Shown in pieces: positions 48,492 through 57,163 of a stretch of 64,000 bases of DNA. A program made the translations under genes and the position numbers. The notes beneath the pieces were generated by a model that did not search any database, was not told where the DNA came from, and saw only the letters and a program-made list of their open reading frames with translations. Position 1 is the stretch's first letter; each line of letters starts with the position of its first letter. The DNA is from Rubrivivax sp. (GTDB taxonomy: Bacteria; Pseudomonadota; Gammaproteobacteria; Burkholderiales; Burkholderiaceae_C): positions 20,970 to 84,969 of the forward strand of contig JADCGP010000023.1 in the NCBI GenBank assembly GCA_020248915.1, in the 5' to 3' direction.

Positions 48492-49817
48492 GTGGAGATG
48501 CTGACGATCCTGGTGCAGGGCGCGATGGTGATCGGGCTGATCGCCGTCGGCGTGCACTACAAGGGCATGGCCATCGGCCTGTTCGGCGCGGTGGGCGTGC
48601 TCGCCTTCGTGCTCGCCTTCGGCATCGCCCCCGGCAGCGTGCCGGTCAGCGCGATGCTGATCATCATGACGGTGGTCACCGCCGCCGGCGCGATGCAACT
48701 GGCCGGCGGCATCGACTACCTGGTGAGCCTGGCGCAGAAGGTGATCCGGCGCTTCCCGCGCCAGATCACCTACGTCGCGCCGCTGACCACCTACGGCTTC
48801 TGCGCCGGGGCCGGCACCGGCAACATCTACTACTCGCTGATGCCGGTGATCTACGAGGTGGCCTACGCCAACAAGGTGCGGCCCGAGCGGCCGCTCGCGC
48901 TGTCGGCCACCGCGGGCCAGCTCGCCATCACCTCGAGCCCGGTGTCGGCGGCCACCGCCGCGATGGTCGGGCTGCTGGCGCCGCTCGGCTTCAAGATCAC
49001 CGACATCCTCGCGATCACCGTGCCGGCGTCGATCGCCGCGATCCTGGTGGCCGCCTTCGTGATGAACCGGCGCGGCAAGGAGCTCGCCGACGACCCCGAG
49101 TTCCAGCGCCGCCTGGCCGCCGGGGAGATCGCGCCGCCGGCCGCCGAGGGCAACGGCAAGCCGGTCACGGCCGCGGGCAAGCGCTCGGCGCTGATCTTCA
49201 TGGTGGGCGTGGCCTTCATCGTTTGCGCCGGCATCTTCGAGGAGCTGCGGCCGCACGTGATGTCCAAAGGCAAGATGGTCGAGGTCGACCTGTCGCAGCT
49301 GATCCAGATCACGATGTTCACGGTGGCCGCGCTGATCACCGCGCTGTGCGGCATCAAGGCCGGCGACATCGTCAAGAGCCCGCTGTTCGACTCCGGCATG
49401 GTGGCCGTCGTCGCGCTGTTCGGCGTGGCCTGGATGGCCAACACTTTCATCGCCGCCAACGAGCAGGTCATCGTCGGCGGCCTGGGCGAGCTCGCCAAGC
49501 AGACGCCGATCATGATCGCGTTCGCGCTGTTCGCGGTCGCGGCGATCACGACCAGCCAGTCGAGCGCCACCTTCTCGATCATCCCGATCGGCATCGCGCT
49601 CGGCCTGGCGCCGGCCACGCTGGCAGCGATGTGGCCCGCGGTGGTCGGCGTGTTCTTCCTGCCCACCAACGGCGCGCAGATCGCCACCGTCGAGATGGAC
49701 CAGACCGGCACCACGCGCATCGGCGCGGCCGTGATCAACCACTCGTTCCTGCTGCCGGTGCTGATCTACTCGTCGGTGGCCGTCGGCGTCGGGCTGGCGC
49801 TGTCCACGCTGCGCTAG
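48492..49817 (+). CDS. Dcu-family anaerobic C4-dicarboxylate transporter
   Basis: A 441-residue inner-membrane carrier with about ten to twelve helices, related to DcuA/DcuB, which exchange aspartate, fumarate or malate with succinate. Family marks include VVTAAGAMQLAGGIDYLV, TTYGFCAGAGTGNIYYSLMPVI (in part), SATAGQLAITSSPVSAA and FFLPTNGAQIA. The GTG at 48492 has AGGAG 6 bases upstream; an ATG two codons on is the alternative. It ends 7 bases before the N-formylglutamate amidohydrolase gene, so a shared role in amino-acid/dicarboxylate metabolism is plausible. Confidence 0.9.
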   Translation: MEMLTILVQGAMVIGLIAVGVHYKGMAIGLFGAVGVLAFVLAFGIAPGSVPVSAMLIIMTVVTAAGAMQLAGGIDYLVSLAQKVIRRFPRQITYVAPLTTYGFCAGAGTGNIYYSLMPVIYEVAYANKVRPERPLALSATAGQLAITSSPVSAATAAMVGLLAPLGFKITDILAITVPASIAAILVAAFVMNRRGKELADDPEFQRRLAAGEIAPPAAEGNGKPVTAAGKRSALIFMVGVAFIVCAGIFEELRPHVMSKGKMVEVDLSQLIQITMFTVAALITALCGIKAGDIVKSPLFDSGMVAVVALFGVAWMANTFIAANEQVIVGGLGELAKQTPIMIAFALFAVAAITTSQSSATFSIIPIGIALGLAPATLAAMWPAVVGVFFLPTNGAQIATVEMDQTGTTRIGAAVINHSFLLPVLIYSSVAVGVGLALSTLR

Positions 49818-49824
49818 GGCGGCC

Positions 49825-50901
49825 ATGGTCCCGCCCCTGCTGTGGCTCGAGCCCGGACAGCGCTTCGGCTTCGACGAGCTCGTGTGCTGGCAGGGCCGCG
49901 GCCGGCAGGCCTTCGCGGCCGCCGCGGGCCGCATCGACACCATCGTGCTCGGGCCCCACGCCAGCGCCGCCTTCCCGGCCGAGCTGCGGCCCTTCGTCGC
50001 GCCGGCGCTGACGCTGCGCAAGCAGTGCGACTTCTCGGACCGCGTCACCGACGACCTGGGCCGCGCCTGGGTGCAGGCCGATCCGCACGTGGTCTACCTG
50101 CGCAACCCGGTCTCGCGCCTGGTGCTCGACCCCAACCGCGCACCCCCGGCCGATCCGATGGCCGGGCTGCGCGAGTTCCACGCCCGGCTGGCGCGGCAGC
50201 GCGCCGGCGAGAAGGTGGGCTTCGGCGGCGTGGACGCGGTGCGGCCGATCACCTTCGGCGGCGAGGACGTGCTGCCCGAGCCGACGTCCGAGGACAGCTG
50301 GCGGGCGCTCGGCGCCGCGCTCGCCGATGCCGCGGCGCGCACGGTGCAGGCCTACCGCGGCTGCTGCGACGAGGTGGTGCGGGCGGTGCTGGCCGCGCGC
50401 GACGCCGCGGCGCCGCTGCGCGTGGTGAGCCTGCACGACACGATGAACACCAAAATGCGCGCCGACGGCGCCATCGTCGTCGAGCGTCCCGAGGCCGACC
50501 GCCTGCCGCCCTGGGCCAACCTCGGCAACAAGGGCGACGCGCACGGCGATGCGCAGGACGACCCGATCACGCTCGACGGTGCGGAGCTGCGCCGCATCGC
50601 CGCCGCGTGGGCCGACGCCTTCGGCCTGCAGGGTGCGGCGCGGCAGACGGGCATCCTGCTCAACCGCCCCTACAAGGGTGCGTACGAGACCGTCCACCAC
50701 GGCGCGCGGCTGCGCGCGCTCGGCCGTCCCCGCGTCGGCGCGCTGCAGGTGGAGTTCCTGCGCGAGACCCTGCTCGGGCCGGCTGCCGTCGCCCACCTGC
50801 ACGCGCCGGGCGACGACTGGCCGGCGGTGGACACCGCCCACCTGGCGCAGGTGGCCGCCGCGCTGGCCCGCGCCGGGCAGGCGCTGCGCGCCGCGGGCTG
50901 A
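49825..50901 (+). CDS. N-formylglutamate amidohydrolase-family protein
   Basis: A 358-residue putative amidohydrolase of the HutG-type FGase family, which releases formate from N-formylglutamate. Matching patterns are VLGPHASAAFPAEL, VVSLHDTMN, NLGNKGDAHGDA, and NRPYKGAYETVHHG followed by ALQVEFLRETLLG, containing the likely metal and catalytic His/Glu residues. No histidine-utilisation genes are nearby, so the substrate may differ. Its last codons and stop form the left half of a direct repeat shared with 57164-57234. Confidence 0.8.
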   Translation: MVPPLLWLEPGQRFGFDELVCWQGRGRQAFAAAAGRIDTIVLGPHASAAFPAELRPFVAPALTLRKQCDFSDRVTDDLGRAWVQADPHVVYLRNPVSRLVLDPNRAPPADPMAGLREFHARLARQRAGEKVGFGGVDAVRPITFGGEDVLPEPTSEDSWRALGAALADAAARTVQAYRGCCDEVVRAVLAARDAAAPLRVVSLHDTMNTKMRADGAIVVERPEADRLPPWANLGNKGDAHGDAQDDPITLDGAELRRIAAAWADAFGLQGAARQTGILLNRPYKGAYETVHHGARLRALGRPRVGALQVEFLRETLLGPAAVAHLHAPGDDWPAVDTAHLAQVAAALARAGQALRAAG

Positions 50902-50943
50902 GGTCGGCGGCTGCAAACGTTGCAGCGCCGGCGGCGCTGCCCC
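50873..50943 (+). repeat. Left direct repeat of the accessory block
   Basis: This 71-base segment starts in the last nine codons of the amidohydrolase gene and matches 57164-57234 at 63 of 71 positions. The first 26 bases are identical, ending one base before the TGA stop. It also contains the palindrome GCTGCAA-N3-TTGCAGC. Position at a gene's 3' end is typical of integration sites. Confidence 0.8.
50910..50926 (+). terminator. Hairpin after the amidohydrolase gene
   Basis: GCTGCAA and TTGCAGC form a 7-bp stem with a 3-base loop starting 9 bases after the stop codon. The same stem, with a different loop, recurs at 57201-57217 in the right direct repeat. There is no T-run. Confidence 0.45.
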
Positions 50944-51497
50944 GATGCCGGTCCGCCGGGCTTTGGACTGGCGCCCGGGCCGTTGCGTTGTCCCGATTTG
51001 GCCGGCGTCGGTCTGACGAGTGCTCTTCCGCCGCTCAGCCTGCTAGGGCGTGGCCGGGCCGCCGCCGCGGGTGAGGGGCACTCGAAACGCTGGCGGCGGG
51101 TGCGAATCATGCCGCCTGCGAATTCGAGGGCGCGCCGGTCGACGACAGGCAGCTTCACCATCTCTTCCGCCGTGCCCAGAGATTCCAGGAGGCCCCCAGC
51201 CAACTCCGAAGCCTCGTGCGAAGCGCCGCAACGTTTGACGTCACGAGGCGCGTCAGGCGGCCACTCGAGCGGCGCACATCCTCGACCCAGGAAAGGGCGA
51301 GCGAGTTCGAAGCCAGTGGGTTGTCCGACCCCGCGCCCTCAAGCGTGCCGAGCCGGCGCGGGTGCATGCGCGGGGATCACCCTCTTCCAGTCGAGGTAGG
51401 CCGCCGCCCCAGGCGCCTGGCCTCGCCGCTGACCGACTTCGCGCCGCACCTCGGTGCAGATCCGGATCGGCGGCGCCCCAGCCACTGGAACGCCGAA
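50944..51497. other. Gene-less left end of the accessory block
   Basis: About 550 bases without a supported gene. On the minus strand, 51060-51203 reads LLESLGTAEEMVKLPVVDRR, which looks protein-like but has no continuation, so it may be a gene remnant. No integrase or insertion-sequence end was recognised. Confidence 0.45.
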
Positions 51498-51512
51498 GTA
51501 AATAGTATTAAC
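51498..51512. promoter_or_regulatory. AT-rich near-palindrome before the tetR gene
   Basis: GTAAATA-G-TATTAAC is a 15-base inverted repeat with six of seven pairs matching, ending 8 bases before the TetR start codon. It is the most AT-rich spot in the vicinity. Position and symmetry fit an autoregulatory TetR operator overlapping the promoter. Confidence 0.5.
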
Positions 51513-51520
51513 ATAGAGCC

Positions 51521-52168
51521 ATGTCACAGGTCGCGACTCGCCCCCCGACGAAGGCGACCCGGGCATCGTCCGCTGGCGCCAAGCGCTTCCACCATGGCAG
51601 CCTGAGACAGTCCCTGCTCGATGCCGCCCTCGCCGCGCCGGACATCGAAGGGGTCTCGTTGAACCAGCTCGCGGCGGGTGCAGGCGTCACGCCCGCGGCC
51701 GTGTACAGGCACTTTGCCGGTCGTGAGGAGCTGCTTGCTGACGTGGCCCGCATCGGATTCGACCGGCTCGAAGCACGCTTTGCCCAGGCGATCGACATCC
51801 GCAGGCCGCCCGAGACTGCGGCTGCAGCGGCCTTGCGCCTTGCACGGCTGGCAAAGGCCTACCTGGGCTTTGCGGACGACGAGCCGGCCCTGTGGCGGCT
51901 GATGTTCGGTTCGAAGGCGGCCGCATACCGCGCACGAGCGCGCCCGCCGGAGCGCCGGAACACGTACGACTACCTGACCGCCGCGCTGTCGGGCCTGCAT
52001 CTGGCCGGCGTCATCCCGCGCTCACACGACGCCCAGGACGCACTGTTTGCATGGAGTGCGATTCATGGTGCCGCCACGCTGCGATCGGGGCGTGTCCCGT
52101 CTGCGCTCGGGGAGGTGGGCGCGCTTGCGAACGACATCGCCACGCGGGTCATCCGCGCTCTGCAGTGA
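51521..52168 (+). CDS. TetR/AcrR-family regulator
   Basis: A 215-residue one-component repressor. The N-terminal helix-turn-helix lies at about residues 28-72 (GVSLNQLAAGAGVTPAAVYRHFAGREELL in part). The C-terminal ligand domain of the WHG type includes YLGFADDEPALWRLMF and FAWSAIHGAATLRSG. The ATG follows an AT-rich palindrome that is probably its own operator. It precedes the GST, NAD(P)-binding and dehalogenase genes on the same strand and is the natural candidate to control them. Confidence 0.88.
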   Translation: MSQVATRPPTKATRASSAGAKRFHHGSLRQSLLDAALAAPDIEGVSLNQLAAGAGVTPAAVYRHFAGREELLADVARIGFDRLEARFAQAIDIRRPPETAAAAALRLARLAKAYLGFADDEPALWRLMFGSKAAAYRARARPPERRNTYDYLTAALSGLHLAGVIPRSHDAQDALFAWSAIHGAATLRSGRVPSALGEVGALANDIATRVIRALQ

Positions 52169-52263
52169 CGAAATGAGCGCCCGCACCCAGCCCGCTGGCC
52201 CAGGCCGCCCGCCCCAGCCCCCGCACATGGGGTCGCCGCAACTCATCCTCTGGGAGAAGAAAG

Positions 52264-52872
52264 ATGATTCTTCACGATCTCACAGCCGGCATGCACCCGC
52301 GCCGGGTCCGCATCTTCCTTGCCGAAAAGGGCCTGTCGATCGAGCGCCGCGAGGTGGCCGCCGCCAGCGGCGCCAACTCGCAGCCGGAGTTCCTGCGCCT
52401 GAACCCGCTGGGCAAGCTCCCCGTGCTGGAACTCGACGACGGCAGTGCGATCGCCGAGTCGCTGGCCATCTGCCGCTACCTCGAGACCTTGAGTCCCGAC
52501 CCACCCCTCATGGGTCGCACACCGCGCGAGGCAGCGCACATCGAGATGTGGACGCAGCGCATGGACAACGAGTTGTCACGTCCGATCGCGGAAACCTTCC
52601 GGCACGGCAGTGACTTCTACCGCGGGCGCATCGAGCAGGTGCCGGAGGTGGCCACCTGGTCGAGCGATCGCGCCGTTCAGACGATGCGATGGCTGGATGG
52701 CGAACTGGCCGGACGTCGGCACATCGCCGGTGACGAGTATTCGATTGCCGACATCGTTGCGCAATGCGCCTGCGTGCTGGGCAAGTTCACCGGGCTGCGC
52801 ATTCCGCCGGAGTTGACGCATCTCTCCCGATGGTTCGCTGCGGTGACGGCTCGCCCGAGCGCGAGGGCCTAG
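52264..52872 (+). CDS. Glutathione S-transferase family protein
   Basis: A 202-residue protein with the N-terminal thioredoxin-like domain (residues 1-80: RRVRIFLAEKGL, LNPLGKLPVLELDDGSAIAES in part). The C-terminal all-helical GST domain follows, with SIADIVAQCACVLGKFTG in place of the usual N-cap box. The ATG has a purine-rich GGAGAAGAAAG just upstream. Lying between tetR and the NAD(P)-binding and dehalogenase genes, a role in conjugating or dehalogenating an electrophile is plausible but not shown. Confidence 0.87.
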   Translation: MILHDLTAGMHPRRVRIFLAEKGLSIERREVAAASGANSQPEFLRLNPLGKLPVLELDDGSAIAESLAICRYLETLSPDPPLMGRTPREAAHIEMWTQRMDNELSRPIAETFRHGSDFYRGRIEQVPEVATWSSDRAVQTMRWLDGELAGRRHIAGDEYSIADIVAQCACVLGKFTGLRIPPELTHLSRWFAAVTARPSARA

Positions 52873-53185
52873 CGCCGGGCCTGGAGAGTCGCGGATGTCG
52901 GACCCGGGTGCTTGCGGTGCGATCGGCTCCGGCCTTGCGGCCGGATCGGCGATCGCCGGCACTTCTGCCAGCGCGCGAGACCTCCGCTGCATGGCCCGCC
53001 GAACCGCGGGGAGCCGGCCACGGCCCGTGGAAGCGATCGGCCCTGATTGGGGCGCGCCGCGCCTTGCCCTTCACCAGCGCCACGGCCAGCCTGCGCGGTC
53101 TTCGCGGGCGGCAGGCGGCGCTGCAGTCGCAGGTGCAGGCGACGCCACGTGAACCGCGGCCCCAGCGTCCGCCTGCATTGCGCCC
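52873..53185. other. Gene-less gap within the accessory block
   Basis: About 310 bases between the GST gene and the NAD(P)-binding gene. No convincing gene, repeat or promoter-like element was seen. Long frames crossing it on the minus strand are shadows of the flanking genes. Confidence 0.45.
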
Positions 53186-53200
53186 ATGGGAGGAGAGAAG

Positions 53201-53842
53201 TTGACGAAGAAATCGAAGATCGCCGTTTTCGGCGCGACCGGCCTGACGGGCGGTCTCGTGGTTGAGCAGGCGCTCGCGCGGGGCCATGAGGTCGCCGCGC
53301 TCGTCCGCGATCCCCGCCGTCTGACGATGAAGCACCCGCGCCTCGAGGTGATCGGCGGGAGCCCGATCGCGGCCAGTGATGTGGCCCGCTGCGTCCGCGG
53401 TGCCGACGCCGTCATTCACTGCCTGGGCATCGGCGGCAAGGGCGATGGCCGGCCCACGACGCTCGTCTCGGAGTCCGTGAAGGTCGTGCTGGACGCGATG
53501 CAGCGCCACGGCGTGGCGCGCATCGTCTGCATGTCGAACGTCGGGGCCGGCGGAAGCGGCACGTGGCTCGCCAACCGCGTGGTGATCCCGCTGCTGCTCC
53601 GATGGCTCGTTCCCATCATCGAGGACAAGGACCGCATGGAGTCGGCGCTGCGCGCAAGCGCAGTCGAGTGGATCTCGGTCCGTCTGCCCAGCATCGTGGA
53701 AGGCCCGGCCAAGCCGGTGCGGGTGAGTGCCGACGGCCGGGGCATCGGCCTGTCGATCAGCGCTGCGTCCGCCGCTGGCTTCCTGCTCGAGCAGGCGTCC
53801 TCGTCCGCATACGTCCACCAAGCTCCGAGCATCAGCCATTGA
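53201..53842 (+). CDS. NAD(P)-binding (NmrA/atypical SDR) protein
   Basis: A 213-residue Rossmann-fold protein: KIAVFGATGLTGGLVVEQAL has the GxxGxxG dinucleotide loop, followed by HEVAALVRDP, ADAVIHCLGIGG and RIVCMSNVGAGG. No YxxxK pair is present, so it resembles NmrA-like or flavin-reductase-like atypical SDRs. A strong GGGAGGAG lies 5 bases before the TTG at 53201, which is preferred; the ATG at 53186 would place that site inside the coding sequence. The dehalogenase gene begins 7 bases after its stop. Confidence 0.82.
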   Translation: MTKKSKIAVFGATGLTGGLVVEQALARGHEVAALVRDPRRLTMKHPRLEVIGGSPIAASDVARCVRGADAVIHCLGIGGKGDGRPTTLVSESVKVVLDAMQRHGVARIVCMSNVGAGGSGTWLANRVVIPLLLRWLVPIIEDKDRMESALRASAVEWISVRLPSIVEGPAKPVRVSADGRGIGLSISAASAAGFLLEQASSSAYVHQAPSISH

Positions 53843-53849
53843 GGTCGAC

Positions 53850-54752
53850 ATGAGCCCCATCCCGTTTCACAGAACCGACGAGGCGCGCTTCCGAAGCCTG
53901 CCCGGACATCCCTGGGAGGCCCGCTACGCAACCGGCCTGCCCGCGCTGGGCGGCATGCGGATGCACTACGTCGACGAGGGCCCGCGGGATGCGGCCGTGA
54001 CCTGGCTGTGCCTCCATGGAAACCCGACGTGGAGCTACGTGTACCGCCGCATGATCCCCGTGTTCCTCGCGGCCGGACACCGGGTGGTGGCGCCCGACAT
54101 GCCTGGCTTCGGCCGAAGCGACAAACCCGTCGACATCGCACAACATGCCTTCAGCTGGCACCGTCGGGTGCTGCAGGAATTCATCCGGCAACTCGGCCTC
54201 GAGCGCATCCACCTCGTCGTGCAGGACTGGGGCGGCATCCTGGGCCTGACGCTCCCGCCGGCCGACCCCGGTCGCTACGGCGGACTGCTGATGATGAACA
54301 CCTACCTTGCCACCGCCGAGGAGCCTCTGCCGGAGGGCTTCACCCAATGGCGCGCGATGTGCCGAAGCCGTCCCGACTTCGCGGTCGGGCGGATACTCTC
54401 GCGCGGTAACCCCCACTTGTCCGACGCCGAGTGCGCCGCCTACGACGCGCCCTTTCCGGACCTCAGTCATCGGGCGGCAACTCAGGCCTTCCCGGAGATG
54501 GTTCCCGAGCGCGCCGATGCCGATGGCGTAGCGGCATCCCGCGAAGCGGCTTCCTACTGGAGCGAGCAGTGGCAGGGATGGTCCATGATGGCTGTCGGCG
54601 CACAGGATCCGGTCTTTACGCCGATGTCCATGGAGCGGCTGCGCCAGCGGATCCGTGGCTGCCCGCCGCCGATGCTGATTCCGCAAGGGGGGCACTTTGT
54701 CCAGGAGCACGGCGAGCGAATCGCCGAAGAGGCCTTGCGGAAGCTGCCCTGA
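53850..54752 (+). CDS. Haloalkane dehalogenase (HLD-I-like)
   Basis: A 300-residue alpha/beta hydrolase that would cleave carbon-halogen bonds to give an alcohol and halide. HGNPTWSYVYR is the oxyanion/halide motif. The nucleophile is Asp in VVQDWGGILG, with the neighbouring halide-binding Trp. The acid is probably Asp in VGAQDPVFTP, at the place used by HLD-I enzymes, and the base His is in GGHFVQEHG. These features separate it from epoxide hydrolases, which lack the DWGG/HGNPTW combination. It is 7 bases downstream of the NAD(P)-binding gene and is followed by a hairpin. The substrate is unknown. Confidence 0.88.
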   Translation: MSPIPFHRTDEARFRSLPGHPWEARYATGLPALGGMRMHYVDEGPRDAAVTWLCLHGNPTWSYVYRRMIPVFLAAGHRVVAPDMPGFGRSDKPVDIAQHAFSWHRRVLQEFIRQLGLERIHLVVQDWGGILGLTLPPADPGRYGGLLMMNTYLATAEEPLPEGFTQWRAMCRSRPDFAVGRILSRGNPHLSDAECAAYDAPFPDLSHRAATQAFPEMVPERADADGVAASREAASYWSEQWQGWSMMAVGAQDPVFTPMSMERLRQRIRGCPPPMLIPQGGHFVQEHGERIAEEALRKLP

Positions 54753-54786
54753 GCGTCCTCGCTGCGCTGGACAGCGGCGAAGACGC
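54753..54786 (+). terminator. Hairpin after the dehalogenase gene
   Basis: GCGTCCTCGC (54753-54762) pairs with GCGAAGACGC (54777-54786) with one mismatch over ten pairs and a 14-base loop. It begins at the base after the dehalogenase stop and lies before the end of the convergent lysR gene. It could end both transcripts. Confidence 0.45.
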
Positions 54787-54833
54787 CATGTGCGTGGGAC
54801 TGGTGGCGAGGAAGGCACCGCCCCGTCTGCCCA

Positions 54834-55805
54834 TCAGCCTCCGCGGCGGGATCCTTGCGCATCTGGGCGACGCGAAGCCCGCGACGTTCGCGCAGCCTTG
54901 CCTGCTGCAGCTGCCTCTCGCATCAGCCACGCCGAGAATGCCCTGACGGCGGGCCGGTGGGCGGCGTCCGGACGCACCAGCATGAAGAACCCGCGTCGCG
55001 TTGCCTTGGCCTCGTCGAAGGGCACGACCAGGCGACCGCTCTTCAGCAACGCATCGACCAGCGGCCTCTTGCCGAGGGCCACGCCCTGCCCCGCCTGAGC
55101 GGCGGTGATGGCTTCGTTGTACTGGCTGAAGGTCAGGCGCGCCACCGGTTGCACTGGCCCTGCGCCGATGCTCTGCAGCCACACGTCCCAGTCCAATGGC
55201 ATCGCGCCGGACTTGGCCGGGGCCGTCTGCAGCAGCGTGTGCCCCTTCAGGTCCGAGGCGGTGCGCAGTGGCGCAATGCCGCCCCTGAGAAGCCTGGGCG
55301 CGCACACCGGCACGACGGTCTCGCTGAAGAGCATCTGACCCGTCATGCGCTCGACGGGCCCATATCGCACGGCGAGATCGAGGCCGTCGCGTGCAAGGTC
55401 GCGCATCTCGAAGGTGGCATCCAGCCTCACGTCGATGCCCGGATACTCACGCGTGAAGCCCGCCAGCCGCGGGACGAGCCACAGCGCGGCGAAACCCGGG
55501 GTGGTGGTCAACGCCAACGCTTCGCGGCCGACGGGGGTGCGGATCGACGCCACGGTCTCCCGCAGCTGCGCGAGCACTGGCGTCACCACGCCGAGGAGCC
55601 TCAGCCCGGCGTCAGTGAGTTCCAGTGCACGGTGCCGGCGCACGAAGAGAGGCCGCCCCAAGTCCTCTTCCAGCCCCTTCAGCTGCCTGCTCATGGCGGA
55701 CTGGGTGACGTAGCGCTCGGTCGCCGCGCGTGTGACCGAACCATGACGCGCAACGGCCTCGAAGGCCACCAGAAGGTCCAACGGTGGAAGGCGGCCGGTA
55801 TCCAT
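54834..55805 (-). CDS. LysR-family transcriptional regulator
   Basis: A 323-residue activator/repressor of the GcvA-like group. The N-terminal winged helix-turn-helix spans residues 5-65 (DLLVAFEAVARHGSVTRAA, QSAMSRQLKGLEEDLGRPLF in part), followed by the effector-binding domain. It is divergent from the metallo-beta-lactamase gene with 137 bases between the starts, the classical arrangement for a LysR regulator and its target. A perfect inverted repeat lies in the gap. Confidence 0.9.
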   Translation of the reverse strand: MDTGRLPPLDLLVAFEAVARHGSVTRAATERYVTQSAMSRQLKGLEEDLGRPLFVRRHRALELTDAGLRLLGVVTPVLAQLRETVASIRTPVGREALALTTTPGFAALWLVPRLAGFTREYPGIDVRLDATFEMRDLARDGLDLAVRYGPVERMTGQMLFSETVVPVCAPRLLRGGIAPLRTASDLKGHTLLQTAPAKSGAMPLDWDVWLQSIGAGPVQPVARLTFSQYNEAITAAQAGQGVALGKRPLVDALLKSGRLVVPFDEAKATRRGFFMLVRPDAAHRPAVRAFSAWLMREAAAAGKAARTSRASRRPDAQGSRRGG

Positions 55806-55843
55806 TCGAATGCGCTACAGGAATGCAAGCGGTGCAAGAACAT

Positions 55844-55857
55844 CGTTCGACCGAACG
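55844..55857. promoter_or_regulatory. Inverted repeat between lysR and the MBL gene
   Basis: CGTTCG-AC-CGAACG is a perfect 6-bp dyad about 40 bases from the lysR start and 85 from the MBL start. Location in the divergent gap suggests the LysR binding site. It lacks the exact T-N11-A spacing centred on the dyad, so the assignment is tentative. Confidence 0.45.
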
Positions 55858-55942
55858 TAGAAAAGGGATCAAAGTCCCGATCGCGGCCGGCTCTGCTCGC
55901 GATGTTGCATGCAACCGGCGCATTCAACAATCGGAGTCTTCC

Positions 55943-57013
55943 ATGCGCACGTCTTCCCTTGCCTTGCTGCCCACGCTGCCCTTGCATACGCCGCATCAGG
56001 CGCCGGAAACCGGCGCGCCGCACACGGCGCGGCACAGCGCGAACAGAACCCTCGATCGGCTCGTGGGCAAGGCCGTCGGCCTTCTCGCCGGCATGCTCGT
56101 ACTGCTCGCATCCACGGCGCAGGCGGCTGCGCCCATGGCCGGGACCAATCCTCCCGGCTTCTACCGCATCATGCTCGGAGGCTTCGAGGTCACCTCCCTG
56201 TCCGACGGAACGGTGCCGAGCTTCAGCCTGCAGCAGCTCTTGACCAACACATCGCCTGCGGTCGTCAGCAAGGCCCTCGAGCGCGAGTTCCTGAGCGACC
56301 CGGTCGAAGGTTCGGTCAACGCGTTTCTGATCAACACGGGGCCCCGTTTGGTCCTCGTCGATGCCGGGGCTGCGGGTCTGTTCGGTCCCACTCTCGGGCG
56401 GCTGCTCGACAACCTCCGCGCCTCGGGATACAGGCCGGAGCAGGTGGACGACGTGATCGTCACACACATGCACCCCGACCACGTGGGCGGCCTGATGGCG
56501 TCCGGACGGATGGCGTTTCCTAACGCCATCGTGCACGCCGACCGGCGCGAGGCGGCGTTCTGGCTGAGTCAGGCCAATCTCGATGCAGCCCCGGCCGCCA
56601 GCAAGGACTTCTTCCGCGGGGCGATCGACTCGGTGGGACCGTATGAGAAGGCCGGCCGGCTGAAGCTGTTCGACGATGGAGCCGAAATCATGCCTGGCAT
56701 CCGTGTCCGCAGCACGCCGGGGCACACCGAAGGGCACACGTTCGTCGTGATCGAGAGCGAAGGGCGCAAGCTGATGCTCTGGGGCGATCTCGTCCACGCC
56801 GCCCCGGTGCAGTTTCCGCACCCCGCGGTCACCATCGCCTTCGACGCGGACAGCAGGGCGGCGGCAGCGCAGCGCGCGAAGGCGTTCGAGGAGGCGGCGC
56901 GGGAGGGCTACCTCGTCGGGGCCGCACACATCTCCTTCCCGGGGCTGGGACGGGTCCGCGCCGAGGGTGCCGGCTATCGCTGGGTGCCGCTGCAGTACGG
57001 CGTGTTGCGCTGA
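55943..57013 (+). CDS. Exported metallo-beta-lactamase-fold hydrolase
   Basis: A 356-residue MBL-fold enzyme with an N-terminal extension and a membrane/export segment near residues 45-65 (GLLAGMLVLLASTAQA). The metal site is seen in THMHPDHVGG (HxHxDH), STPGHTEGH and WGDLVHA, with a later His in GAAHISFPG. Such enzymes include lactonases and other hydrolases besides beta-lactamases. GGAG lies 8 bases upstream of the ATG at 55943. Divergent lysR is its likely regulator. The substrate is unknown, though the neighbourhood of a dehalogenase suggests xenobiotic breakdown. Confidence 0.85.
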   Translation: MRTSSLALLPTLPLHTPHQAPETGAPHTARHSANRTLDRLVGKAVGLLAGMLVLLASTAQAAAPMAGTNPPGFYRIMLGGFEVTSLSDGTVPSFSLQQLLTNTSPAVVSKALEREFLSDPVEGSVNAFLINTGPRLVLVDAGAAGLFGPTLGRLLDNLRASGYRPEQVDDVIVTHMHPDHVGGLMASGRMAFPNAIVHADRREAAFWLSQANLDAAPAASKDFFRGAIDSVGPYEKAGRLKLFDDGAEIMPGIRVRSTPGHTEGHTFVVIESEGRKLMLWGDLVHAAPVQFPHPAVTIAFDADSRAAAAQRAKAFEEAAREGYLVGAAHISFPGLGRVRAEGAGYRWVPLQYGVLR

Positions 57014-57017
57014 ACTG

Positions 57018-57032
57018 CGGCACGAGGTGCCG
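57018..57032 (+). terminator. Short hairpin after the MBL gene
   Basis: CGGCAC and GTGCCG form a 6-bp stem with a GAG loop beginning 5 bases after the MBL stop. Weak as an intrinsic terminator because no T-run follows. Confidence 0.35.
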
Positions 57033-57163
57033 GGGCTGCGCTCGTGTGTCGACGCCCCCGCCCGCACGGTCTCGAGCCGTGGTCCATGCGTCAATCGCCT
57101 TGATGGCTGGCCGCCGACGCATGCCCGCCGCGGTGGGTCTCGCTCCGGCGGCTATCTTCTCGC

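Noticed and set aside
51060..51203. Minus-strand protein-like stretch (LLESLGTAEEMVKLPVVDRR)
   Set aside because: It looks coding over about 40 residues, but its frame then runs into the amidohydrolase 3' end and shows no domain. It is kept only as a possible gene remnant.
52787..53860. Long minus-strand open frame opposite the NAD(P)-binding gene
   Set aside because: It is a high-GC shadow: the plus-strand genes have clear motifs and ribosome-binding sites, while this frame shows none.
50944..57163. Strong base-composition shift marking the accessory block
   Set aside because: Sample lines inside the block are about 70-72% GC against about 75% outside. The difference is too small by eye to use as evidence of transfer; the flanking repeats are the stronger argument.
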